A stretch of DNA of 64,000 nucleotides, taken from NCBI GenBank assembly GCA_963578105.1, contig CAUZBP010000008.1, positions 1-64,000 of the forward strand. Direction: 5' to 3'. The notes beneath the pieces were generated by a model. It ran no database searches, was not told where the DNA came from, and worked only from the letters and a program-made list of their open reading frames with translations. This stretch comes from GCA-2718815 sp963578105. GTDB taxonomy: Bacteria; Planctomycetota; Planctomycetia; Pirellulales; Pirellulaceae. The position numbers and the translations under genes were made by a program. Shown in pieces: positions 54,194-62,857 of this stretch; position 1 is the stretch's first letter; the number at the start of each line of letters is the position of its first letter.

Positions 54194-55261
54194 ATGCTTA
54201 CACCTTTGCGAGTGGGAAACAAACCGTTGAGCGGAACCACCCTTGGCAACCTGCAGGAACTGGAAGACCGGCTCAGTCGCCCGACCCAGCAAGTCGTTGA
54301 TGCACTGAGTCGTTTATCGGGCGACATCCTGGTGCTTGGTGCCGGGGGGAAAATGGGACCGTCTCTGGCTCGCATGGCGCAGCGGGCCAGCACCGACGCG
54401 GGTGAGCAGCGTCGGGTCATCGCCGTCAGCCGATTTTCCGATCCTCAAACTGCCGAAAAACTAAACGCCTGGGGTGTCGAAACGATCCAGGGAGACTTGT
54501 TCGACCCGACGTTTGTCGAATCGTTACCTGCTTGTCCCTACGTCATCTTCATGCTCGGGTTCAAGTTTGGAACCTCTCACAATCCGGCCATGACCTGGGC
54601 TACCAACGTTTATATCCCCGCCCTGGTATGTCGACATTTCCGGGCAAGTCGCATCGTCGCGTTTTCCAGCGGCAATGTCTACGGTCCGGTCCCCGTCAAA
54701 CCTGGCGACGGATCGGTGGAGCCCGACACACTTCACCCTGTCGGCGAATACAGTATGAGCGCCCTGGGACGAGAACGGATCTTCGAGTACTTCAGCCAAA
54801 CCAATGGAACACTCACTTCTATCCTGCGCCTCAATTACGCCACCGAAATGCGTTACGGCGTGCTCGTGGATATTGCAACGCAGGTCTGGAAGCAACAGCC
54901 GATCAATCTGGAAACGGCGTACGTGAATGTGATCTGGCAAGGCGACGCAAATGCTTACGCACTTTGTTCACTCGAACATACCGCCAGTCCTCCTTTTGTA
55001 CTTAATATGACGGGTCAGGATCGAATTCGCTGCCGCGATCTGTGCACTCGTTTTGGGAAGAAATTCGACAAAAAGGTGGAACTGGTTGGCTCCGAAGGTC
55101 CCAAGGCTCTGCTGAATGATTCGAGCAAGGCGCATCAGCTCTACGGACCCCCGCAGGTGTCGCTGGATCAACTCATCGACTGGACAGCCAACTGGGTCGC
55201 AAACGGGGGCCCCAACCTGAATAAACCAACGCATTACGAAGTCACCGATGGCAAATTCTAA
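54194..55261 (+). CDS. NAD(P)-dependent epimerase/dehydratase (extended SDR)
   Basis: A 355-residue extended short-chain dehydrogenase/reductase. An N-terminal helical segment (about 1-45) precedes the Rossmann start GDILVLGAGGKMGPSLARMA (about 43-62). SSGNVYG (around 153) is the usual strand-5 motif, and the YxxxK pair is altered: GEYSMSALGRER has Tyr but no Lys at the expected position. RLNYATEMRYGVLVDIATQV and PFVLNMTGQDRIRCRDLCTR are conserved later blocks. It may therefore be a non-catalytic or differently acting SDR. It stands alone. Start choice between ATG 54194 and GTG 54149 is uncertain; neither has a strong ribosome binding site. Confidence 0.8.
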   Translation: MLTPLRVGNKPLSGTTLGNLQELEDRLSRPTQQVVDALSRLSGDILVLGAGGKMGPSLARMAQRASTDAGEQRRVIAVSRFSDPQTAEKLNAWGVETIQGDLFDPTFVESLPACPYVIFMLGFKFGTSHNPAMTWATNVYIPALVCRHFRASRIVAFSSGNVYGPVPVKPGDGSVEPDTLHPVGEYSMSALGRERIFEYFSQTNGTLTSILRLNYATEMRYGVLVDIATQVWKQQPINLETAYVNVIWQGDANAYALCSLEHTASPPFVLNMTGQDRIRCRDLCTRFGKKFDKKVELVGSEGPKALLNDSSKAHQLYGPPQVSLDQLIDWTANWVANGGPNLNKPTHYEVTDGKF

Positions 55262-55314
55262 AATCCGGATCTGGTGAGCGGCCTTCAGTTTGATCCGGAA
55301 GTGAGTGGAATTCA

Positions 55315-55491
55315 GTGTTCGAAGTTCAACCTACATGGTCGCTGATGTATCTGGCATCCTGCCGGGACATCCGGCAAGCCGTGAAGATTCCGCACTGGAT
55401 GTACGGCATGTGTGCCATCGGGACGGTCGTGACCATCATCCTGGCAGCCAGAACAGCATGGAAACTTTATCTAAACCTGTCGGCTGGTTAG
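55315..55491 (+). CDS. Possible small single-pass membrane protein
   Basis: A 58-codon frame from GTG 55315 (48 codons if started at ATG 55345). It reads FEVQPTWSLMYLAS, then a basic stretch (CRDIRQAVKIPHW), then a hydrophobic helix MYGMCAIGTVVTIILAA and a short tail ARTAWKLYLNLSAG. The amphipathic-then-hydrophobic layout is typical of small membrane proteins. It has no recognised family and sits in a 300-base gap between convergent genes, so it could also be chance. Confidence 0.35.
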   Translation: MFEVQPTWSLMYLASCRDIRQAVKIPHWMYGMCAIGTVVTIILAARTAWKLYLNLSAG

Positions 55492-55566
55492 CGGTCCACC
55501 CATGGAGCCAGTTCTACCGGGAAAACACCGTGGATAGGCGTCGGAGTGGGATTCGATGGCCGCCAT

Positions 55567-57039
55567 TTAAGCAAACAGTTCCATGACGGGCTTGCCCACG
55601 CCATCCGGCGTGGCATAGAACGGCCGCCGTTCGACTTCAAACGCCGTCTGCGGACTGATGCCCATGGCAGTGAAGATCGTGGCGTGCAGGTCGGTGATCG
55701 TCAGGGGATTCACGGTCGCCACGCAGGGCCGTTCCGGAGCCGTTTCGCCATACAACCTACCCCGTTGCATACCGCCACCAAAGAACAGCACCGATGTCCC
55801 GCCGGTAAAATGGCGGTGCAATCCATAATGCCTGATCTCTTGCAACTGATCAACATTTGCTCGTGACTGATCCTTCGCCGTACTGCCCGGTACTCCCTCG
55901 ATGATCATGTCACGGCTGAATTCACTGGCCAGTACAACTAAAGTCCGATCCAATCGCCCGAGTCTTTCCAGGTCCAGGATCAATTGAGCCACGGGGCGGT
56001 CAATCGTCTGTTTCATTCTGGCCGCCGTCGTGTGCCCGTTTTCGTGAGTGTCCCAATGAAGAAACGGTACGTATTCCGTGGTCACTTCAATGAACCTGGC
56101 TCCCGCTTCCACCAGGCGCCGCGCCAACAGACAACCCTGCCCGAAATGTCCCGTATTGTACGCTTCGAAACTCTTTTTCGGCTCCAAGGTCAGGTCAAAA
56201 GCCTGCTTGTCTTTCGAGCCCAGCAGCCGATGCGCGTTGTCAATCGCACGCAACATTGATTGCTGCTGAAATTCGCTGGCAAACTCTGATTGCGGACTTT
56301 CGCCCAACAGTTTTTTGTAGAAGCGATAGCGTCGATTGAACCGGTCCGTCTGCATCCCTTCCGGCGGCCGGACAGCCCGGGCGGCCTCCATGGGGCGGGA
56401 CAAGTTGAACGGGCCAAACTCACTGCCGAAAAATCCTGCCGTGGTGAACGCCTTGAGTTCCTCGGATTCGCCGTTCCCTTCGATCTGTTGGCCAATGTTG
56501 ATGAAGGGAGGAATCACGGGATTATTCGGTCCCAAGACCTTCGACATCCAGGCGCCAATGTGTGGTGCGGCGACGGTTTGCGGCGGCACATAACCCGTAT
56601 GCCAATGGTACTGATGGCGCGAGTGCAAAATGTGTCCCAGGTCGGGTTGCACGTGCGAGCGCACCAACGTTGCCCGGTCCATGATTCGCGCAATGTTCTC
56701 CAACCCAGCCGTTAACTTGATATTATCGACGACCGTGTCGATGGCTGGAAAGGTGCTTAAAATTTTCTCGACAGCCAAACCTTTTTCAAACGGCAGGTAC
56801 CGCTTCGGATCGAACGTGTCGGGAGCAGCCATTCCACCCCCCATCCACAACAAAATGCAACTGTCGGCGGTGGCCGCGGGTGGCGTGTTTTGTTCGTTGT
56901 TGGTGCTGGCGAATAACCGCCGGGGCTCGGACATCATCAGCGAAGCCGAAGAGGCAAGCGCCATCTTTTTGAGAAACTTCCGACGTTCCATTTCGTCACG
57001 TCGAGAACATTCGGTGTCGTACTGCGGGTCATTGTGCAT
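55567..57039 (-). CDS. DUF1501 protein, Tat-exported (pair 5)
   Basis: A 490-residue DUF1501 protein of a third flavour. From ATG 57039 it begins MHNDPQYDTECSRRDEMERR and then KFLKKMALASSASLMM, a Tat-like signal; starts at 56991 (ATG of MERRKFLKK) or 57120 are alternatives. Core motifs: CILLWMGGGMAAPDTFDPKR (with MAAPD replacing the usual VSHxD), VLASEFSRDMIIEGVPGS in place of EFGRT, and tail MELFA. The usual GRDHH block is replaced by EIRHYGLHRHFTGG. These changes affect conserved motif residues, so the active site may differ. It starts 38 bases after the PSD1 stop. Confidence 0.85.
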   Translation of the reverse strand: MHNDPQYDTECSRRDEMERRKFLKKMALASSASLMMSEPRRLFASTNNEQNTPPAATADSCILLWMGGGMAAPDTFDPKRYLPFEKGLAVEKILSTFPAIDTVVDNIKLTAGLENIARIMDRATLVRSHVQPDLGHILHSRHQYHWHTGYVPPQTVAAPHIGAWMSKVLGPNNPVIPPFINIGQQIEGNGESEELKAFTTAGFFGSEFGPFNLSRPMEAARAVRPPEGMQTDRFNRRYRFYKKLLGESPQSEFASEFQQQSMLRAIDNAHRLLGSKDKQAFDLTLEPKKSFEAYNTGHFGQGCLLARRLVEAGARFIEVTTEYVPFLHWDTHENGHTTAARMKQTIDRPVAQLILDLERLGRLDRTLVVLASEFSRDMIIEGVPGSTAKDQSRANVDQLQEIRHYGLHRHFTGGTSVLFFGGGMQRGRLYGETAPERPCVATVNPLTITDLHATIFTAMGISPQTAFEVERRPFYATPDGVGKPVMELFA

Positions 57040-57077
57040 GGCAAACTCGGTAGATGCTAAATCAGAAACAGGTATTT

Positions 57078-59156
57078 TCAACGGATCCATTGGAATTCGG
57101 GGAGCATCACAATGCTCCACAGCAGATCCTCAACGGCTTGGGTACTGGGTTCGGGGCCGATCAAGTCGACCGCCAAGTCCTTTTCCACCGGCGTCGGCTG
57201 CCTGGACAGGGCGGCCATAAAAATCCGTTCGATCAAAGCTTCCGACAGTCCCTGATGCCGGTCCAGGACGTTGGCGGCACCACGAACAAAAAGCTCCGCC
57301 AGGTACGGATCGTTCGACAACGCGATCGCTTCCAGGGTGGTCACTTGAGAAGGTCGGCTGCTGACAACCTGGTCTCGAGACGGCCGTCCCAAACTCGCCT
57401 GGAAGGGGTCCAACGGACGAAAGGCCGCCCTGACCGGTCGATCGTGCCAGCGAACTCTCCACCGCTCATAGACTTCCGGCCTGGAAATCTTTTGCGCAGT
57501 CCCGTCGGCGGATAGCTTGTCCGCATCCGGGTCAAACGCTCCCGGGCGCAACAGCAGCAGGATCTCTTTCAACTGGCCGCCTTGTTGACGTGAATCCGCC
57601 ATGAACGCGAGTTTGTCCGGCTCCGGCCATGTCCCGGTAATCGACCATAACGTATCCAAAAATTGCTCGGCCGTCATTCTCCGTGCCAGCGGACCCCCAT
57701 AAAGATATTCATTCGCACCGGGTTGCTGATCCAGTCTCTGAGTTTCCGACTGATAGGCACTGGAAGTCACGATCAAATGAATAACCCGTTTCAGATCGTA
57801 GTTGTTTTCGGTCAGATGCACTCCGAGGAAATCGAGCAGGTCAGCGCTCCAGGGAGGCGTATGCATGGTGTCAATCGGATGCACAATACCATGGCCCATC
57901 AGGCGGTGCCACAAACGGTTAACGATCGTGCGTTGCAGCCGTCCGTTGTCGGGATGGATCATTAGCGCCGCCAGTTGTTCCAGTCGCTCGGACTGTGGCG
58001 CGGACGGATCGATCTCCCCCAGTTCGGGAAAAATCCAGGCGGCTGCGGCCATTCGCCCGAGGGGTTTGTCACAGCGATGCAATTCCAGATCTTCCGTCGC
58101 ATAAACAGCCGCCAATGAATAGGTTTCTTCCAACGTCCAGCGATCAATGAAACTGTCGTGGCAGGAGGCGCACTTCATGTTGATACCCAGAAACACCTGG
58201 GTGATGTTCTGGGAAAACTGCAGGTCGCGTTTCTGGCTGGCGTTTACGTTTCCGCGCCACTTGATACCCCGGATGAAACCTTCTGAGCGAGGGGAAGTCG
58301 AAATCAATTCGCGCACAAACTGGTCGTACGGCATGTTATGCAGGAGTGACTCATAAAGCCAACTCGTAATCTGCTTCCGCCCCGCATCGATGAACCCGGG
58401 GCCGGAATAATCGTTCCGCAACAGGTCATTCCAGAAAGACAACCAGTGAGTCGCGTAAGGCTCGCGCATTTCCAATACACGTTCGACCAATGCTTCCCGT
58501 TTGTCATACGAGGAATCCGCGACAAACGCAATCAACGCGGCCGTGGAAGGTGGCAGACCAATCAGGTCCAAGTAGAGTCGTCGCATGAATTGCCCGTCGT
58601 TCACCGGGGCCGGACGAGGTACTTTGTGCAGGGTAAGATAACGGTCGACAATACGATCCACAGGATGGTCCCGGCCGTCGATCGCAGGAGGTAATTCAGG
58701 ACGGCGAGGCAGTAGCGGGGGTTCATAGTGCTGCGGGGCAAAGCTGAATCCCGGCTCCCAGGCAAGTCCCTGGTCAACCCACGCGCGCAACAGCTGCACT
58801 TCCCCCGCTGCCAGCCGTGGTCGATCTCGCGGTGGCATCTGCGCTTCAGGATCTTCCGAAAGAACAAGTTCAATCATCCGAGACTCGTTGGTCTGGTCCG
58901 CTGATATCACCTCGGATCCCATGACCAACTCGCGTGTATTGAATGAAAACCCTCCTTTCGATTCGCGGCCGCCATGACATTCCACACAGTGCTTCTTGAG
59001 AAGCGGGACCACGTCATGCGCAAAGTCGACGGTCCCGGCCGACAAGGAAACATCGTCAGCCAGCCAGCAACCGACAGCGCAAGCAATCAGCACGCCCGCT
59101 CGACACGTCGGCAGCAATTTCCCGCCCGGTTTCCTGGGTCCAAGTCTATGGATCAT
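57078..59156 (-). CDS. Compact PSCyt1-DUF1549-DUF1553 (PSD1) protein (pair 5)
   Basis: A 692-residue exported protein, the shortest PSD1 here. ATG 59156 has GAGAGAAC upstream and gives a signal region (GVLIACAVGCWLADDVSLS); the open frame extends further but without features. PSCyt1 carries CVECHGGRESKGG and a MPPRDRP loop. DUF1549 has YLDLIGLPPS and THWLSFWNDLLRNDYSG and ends in CASCHDSFIDRW, lacking the HDHKxDP form of other copies. A short linker leads to DUF1553 (TIVNRLWHRLMGHGIVHP). No coiled-coil insert. It is divergent from the orphan PSD1 gene and first gene of the unit with the DUF1501 gene. Confidence 0.88.
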   Translation of the reverse strand: MIHRLGPRKPGGKLLPTCRAGVLIACAVGCWLADDVSLSAGTVDFAHDVVPLLKKHCVECHGGRESKGGFSFNTRELVMGSEVISADQTNESRMIELVLSEDPEAQMPPRDRPRLAAGEVQLLRAWVDQGLAWEPGFSFAPQHYEPPLLPRRPELPPAIDGRDHPVDRIVDRYLTLHKVPRPAPVNDGQFMRRLYLDLIGLPPSTAALIAFVADSSYDKREALVERVLEMREPYATHWLSFWNDLLRNDYSGPGFIDAGRKQITSWLYESLLHNMPYDQFVRELISTSPRSEGFIRGIKWRGNVNASQKRDLQFSQNITQVFLGINMKCASCHDSFIDRWTLEETYSLAAVYATEDLELHRCDKPLGRMAAAAWIFPELGEIDPSAPQSERLEQLAALMIHPDNGRLQRTIVNRLWHRLMGHGIVHPIDTMHTPPWSADLLDFLGVHLTENNYDLKRVIHLIVTSSAYQSETQRLDQQPGANEYLYGGPLARRMTAEQFLDTLWSITGTWPEPDKLAFMADSRQQGGQLKEILLLLRPGAFDPDADKLSADGTAQKISRPEVYERWRVRWHDRPVRAAFRPLDPFQASLGRPSRDQVVSSRPSQVTTLEAIALSNDPYLAELFVRGAANVLDRHQGLSEALIERIFMAALSRQPTPVEKDLAVDLIGPEPSTQAVEDLLWSIVMLPEFQWIR

Positions 59157-59478
59157 GATTTGTTCTCTCGCGTTTTCATTGTATATCAAAACCCGACCCT
59201 GGCGGACGACCTGTTTGATATCCGCGACACCCAGGCGGTTGAGAACAACAAGCCACCTGCCTGGCTCCGGGGAAACCGCAAGCGTGTCCAGGCATCCAGC
59301 ATAACACACGCCGCTTTTATATGATTTACTCGCGTTGCCCTCCACTCCGGTCCCGGGGAAACCCGCTGCTGCATGGAATCTGGCCATCCGCTTTGCTAGA
59401 ATAAACGCAGGGGAATGTTTTCCGACAAACGGCTTACGGAATTTCCCCCAGTGTTTCTTTATTTCTGCCGGGAAAGCT
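59157..59478. other. Bidirectional promoter region of two PSD1 genes
   Basis: About 320 bases between the divergently transcribed compact PSD1 gene and the orphan PSD1 gene. TGCTAGAAT at 59394-59402 is a possible extended -10 element for the plus-strand gene. No other feature recognised. Confidence 0.3.
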
Positions 59479-62400
59479 ATGCGAAATCTGCAGCAACAAG
59501 ACTGGCGGAAAATACCAAACCGTGCAGCAGCGTGTTTCCAGAACTTCGGGCCTGCGGTCGCCTTGTTGATCTGGGCCCTGGCCGGTTCAACGGACGCGGT
59601 TCGCGCTAACGAGCCGCTTGATTTTCAGCAAGACATCCGCCCCATCCTCAGTGAACACTGTTTCCAGTGTCATGGTCCTGACGAGGGAGCGCGACAAGGG
59701 GAGTTACGTCTGGACCTGCGCGACGCCGCGATGTCCGAACGGAGTTCCGGTGAGTCCGCCCTTGTCCCTGGAAATGCCGAGGCCAGCCAGCTTCTACGAC
59801 GGGTAGCAACCAACGACCCGGAACAAGTCATGCCGCCACTCGCTCAAAAGAATCCGCTCAACCCGGAACAAATCGGGATGTTAGAACAATGGATCAGCGA
59901 GGGAGCCCCGTATACAAAGCATTGGGCGTTTGTGACTCCTCAGCGACCCGCTGTTCCGAAGACGAGTAACGATCACAAGTCGCAAGCGACCCGCACGATT
60001 CGCAACCCCATCGACGCGTTCGTCGTCGACCGACTCCGCCAGGAGGGACTGAACCTTTCGCCACCGGCCGCCCACGACGTGCTTTGTCGCCGTCTTTATC
60101 TTGATGCGATCGGTTTGCCTCCAACACCGCTGCAAATGGACAAATTTCTGACAGCAGCAAAAGAAGATTTTTCCACAGCGGTTGAAACACTGATTAAAGA
60201 ACTTCTCCGCAGCGAACAGTTTGGTGAAAAATGGGCTCGGCACTGGCTGGACGTGGCGCGCTACGCCGACACCAATGGCTATGAAAAAGATCTGAGGCGT
60301 GACCAGTGGGCGTGGCGAGACTGGGTCATTCATGCGATCAACGCCGACATGCCCTACAACGAATTCCTTGTTGAACAGATCGCCGGCGACCTGTTACCCG
60401 ATCGTACTCAAAGTCAACTCGTCGCCACCGGATTTCTCCGTAACGGCATGATTAACGAAGAAGGGGCTATCCTGCCTGAGCAGTTTCGCATGGAGGGAGT
60501 GTTCGATCACATGGATTGCATCGGCAAGGCCGTCCTGGGGCTTTCGATTCAATGCGGACAATGCCACCACCACAAATTCGATCCCCTTTCTCAGGATGAA
60601 TATTATGGAATGTTCTCTTTTTTGAACGACACCTACGAATCCCGTTCGTGGGTCTACTCGCCTCGACAACTACAGCAAATCACAGAGATCCAGGCGGCCG
60701 TCAGGAAATTGGAGCAAGAAAAGGTTGCTGACACTCTCACCCTTCAGGACGCCTCGCAAGATCCTTTCTATCAGCCGAAATTCGCTGAATGGGAACGAGA
60801 ACAACGGGCGACTGCGGCGGAGTGGAAGATTATCGACACCCTGGACCAGGTCTGGGTGGGGGGAGTGAACCACCCTGATGAATTACCTGACCACAGCATC
60901 ATGGTGCTCGGTCACCCAACGGTCAACGGTGAGATGTACGTACGTGGCCAGCCCCTGCTGGACGGTGTGACCGGCCTTCGGCTTGAGGCTTTGACCCACC
61001 ACGACTTGCCCTTTGGTGGCCCGGGGCGCAGCGAACGCGGTACTTTTGCCGTGACAGAGTTGCGTGTCGAATCCAGGCAGCCGGGCAGTGAGAGCTGGGT
61101 CACTTTACCCTTGATGAATGCCTCATCAGACTTTTCGGAATCCGAACAATTCCTGGAAGAGGAAGACACTGAGAAGGAAGAAAATGAAGAGGAAGAGGAA
61201 CGACGTCGCCTGGGACCGGTTGCATTCCTGATCGATGGCAAGGCGAAGACTGGGTGGCGTTCCGACCGGGGACCCGGCCTGCGCCATACAGATTCCGTGG
61301 CGGTCGTGCAATTTGCGGAACCCGTACGTTTGCCACAAGGAACCCAGCTGAAGGTGTCACTGGAATTTAATCACAGCCCTCCCGGCGATGGACGTTTTAA
61401 CACCATGTTGGGCCGCATGCGATTTGCGCTGACCAACGCACCCAGTCCAGTCGCCACTCACTACCATCACGCGGCGACACTCGCCATGCAAAAGCCTGCT
61501 GCCCAACGAAGCATTGCCGAGCAGACGGCCGTGCTCGCTGCCTGGTGGCAAACGGTGCCAGAACTGGCCTCGATCCAGGAGAAGATTCGCTCTCTCCAGG
61601 GGCAGTATCCCGAGGCAACAACCAGCGTCCTGACACTTCTCGCGCGGGAACCGGCACATCAACGCAGAACGCATCTGCTTGACCGCGGTGCGTGGGACAA
61701 ACCCAAACACGAAGTGACTCCACATGTCCCGGCCTTCCTGCATTCGCTGGCGGTTGAACAAGCGTCCAGCTCCCAACCAGCCAGTGTGTTGGAAAGTTCC
61801 GGAGTTCGCACACACCGCCCCACGCGACTGGACTTCGCACGTTGGCTGGCCGACCGTCGTTCACCCCTCACGGCCCGCGTCCAAGTCAACCGCGTCTGGC
61901 AGGCGATTTTCGGTACCGGCCTGGTTCAAACACCCGAGGACTTCGGTACGCGCGCACCTCCACCGGAACACCTTCAACTACTTGATTGGCTGGCTGTCGA
62001 ATTCATGGATCATGGTTGGAGCAACAAAGTTCTGATTCGCAATATTCTCAACAGTGCCACCTATCAGCAGACTTCGCATCTGACAGCCGCATTGTTAGAG
62101 CTTGACCCTCAGAATCGCCTGCTCGCTCGTGGTCCCCGATTCCGGGTTGAGGCTGAAATGGTCCGGGACATCGCACTGAGCGTGGCGGACCTGTTACACC
62201 ATCAGGTCGGCGGCCCAAGTACCTTTCCCCCCATGCCCGAAAGTGTACTGAACAGTAGTTTCCGCCGGCCCGCCTACTGGTCGCCCGCTGAAGGACCTCA
62301 ACGATATCGCCGCGCGATCTACATTTTCCGCAAACGCTCGATGCCCGATCCAACACTTACAAGTTTTGATGCGCCCAATGCCGACTTGGCGTGTGCCCGC

Positions 62401-62772
62401 CGTACTCGATCCAACACACCACTCTCCGCATTGGTATCGTTGAATGAACCCGTCTTCGTGGAAGCGGCCAGGGCCATGGCACTGCGCATTCTGCGCGAAG
62501 GCGGTCCGAACGACGAGCAGCGAACCGATTACGCTTTTCGACTTTGCACCGGCCGGAGACCAAAGTCGGCTGAACGTTCTGAAATCCTGACTCTGCTGAA
62601 ACTCCAACGCCAACGACTGGCGGACGGCTGGCTCTCGATCAACGAAGTCGCCACGGGAGAGCCTGAACAAATCCCCTCCGTCCCATCTGATGCAACGCCT
62701 CAAGATGCTGCTGCGTGGACCATCACGGCGCGCGTGTTATTGAACCTCGATGAAACGTTGAGCAAAAATTAG
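59479..62772 (+). CDS. Orphan large PSCyt1-DUF1549-DUF1553 (PSD1) protein
   Basis: A 1097-residue exported protein with no DUF1501 partner next to it. ATG 59479 follows GGGAAAG and starts ahead of a hydrophobic signal (GPAVALLIWALAGSTDAV). PSCyt1 has CFQCHGPDEGARQGELRLDL and a VMPPL loop. DUF1549 has YLDAIGLPPT and EKWARHWLDVARYADTNGYE and ends with CGQCHHHKFDPLS. Residues of about 400-800 form a large insert that includes an acidic run (EEEDTEKEENEEEEERRR) and beta-rich parts. DUF1553 begins FARWLADRRSPLTARVQVNR. It is divergent from pair 5 and converges on the MBL-fold gene. Confidence 0.9.
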   Translation: MRNLQQQDWRKIPNRAAACFQNFGPAVALLIWALAGSTDAVRANEPLDFQQDIRPILSEHCFQCHGPDEGARQGELRLDLRDAAMSERSSGESALVPGNAEASQLLRRVATNDPEQVMPPLAQKNPLNPEQIGMLEQWISEGAPYTKHWAFVTPQRPAVPKTSNDHKSQATRTIRNPIDAFVVDRLRQEGLNLSPPAAHDVLCRRLYLDAIGLPPTPLQMDKFLTAAKEDFSTAVETLIKELLRSEQFGEKWARHWLDVARYADTNGYEKDLRRDQWAWRDWVIHAINADMPYNEFLVEQIAGDLLPDRTQSQLVATGFLRNGMINEEGAILPEQFRMEGVFDHMDCIGKAVLGLSIQCGQCHHHKFDPLSQDEYYGMFSFLNDTYESRSWVYSPRQLQQITEIQAAVRKLEQEKVADTLTLQDASQDPFYQPKFAEWEREQRATAAEWKIIDTLDQVWVGGVNHPDELPDHSIMVLGHPTVNGEMYVRGQPLLDGVTGLRLEALTHHDLPFGGPGRSERGTFAVTELRVESRQPGSESWVTLPLMNASSDFSESEQFLEEEDTEKEENEEEEERRRLGPVAFLIDGKAKTGWRSDRGPGLRHTDSVAVVQFAEPVRLPQGTQLKVSLEFNHSPPGDGRFNTMLGRMRFALTNAPSPVATHYHHAATLAMQKPAAQRSIAEQTAVLAAWWQTVPELASIQEKIRSLQGQYPEATTSVLTLLAREPAHQRRTHLLDRGAWDKPKHEVTPHVPAFLHSLAVEQASSSQPASVLESSGVRTHRPTRLDFARWLADRRSPLTARVQVNRVWQAIFGTGLVQTPEDFGTRAPPPEHLQLLDWLAVEFMDHGWSNKVLIRNILNSATYQQTSHLTAALLELDPQNRLLARGPRFRVEAEMVRDIALSVADLLHHQVGGPSTFPPMPESVLNSSFRRPAYWSPAEGPQRYRRAIYIFRKRSMPDPTLTSFDAPNADLACARRTRSNTPLSALVSLNEPVFVEAARAMALRILREGGPNDEQRTDYAFRLCTGRRPKSAERSEILTLLKLQRQRLADGWLSINEVATGEPEQIPSVPSDATPQDAAAWTITARVLLNLDETLSKN

Positions 62773-62857
62773 GGTCAGGCACAACGCGCGACGGCCCGCA
62801 ATTCCGGCGATAGCAACCTCCACGAGCGGCCGCGTTCAACAGGGTCACGACTGTCTT

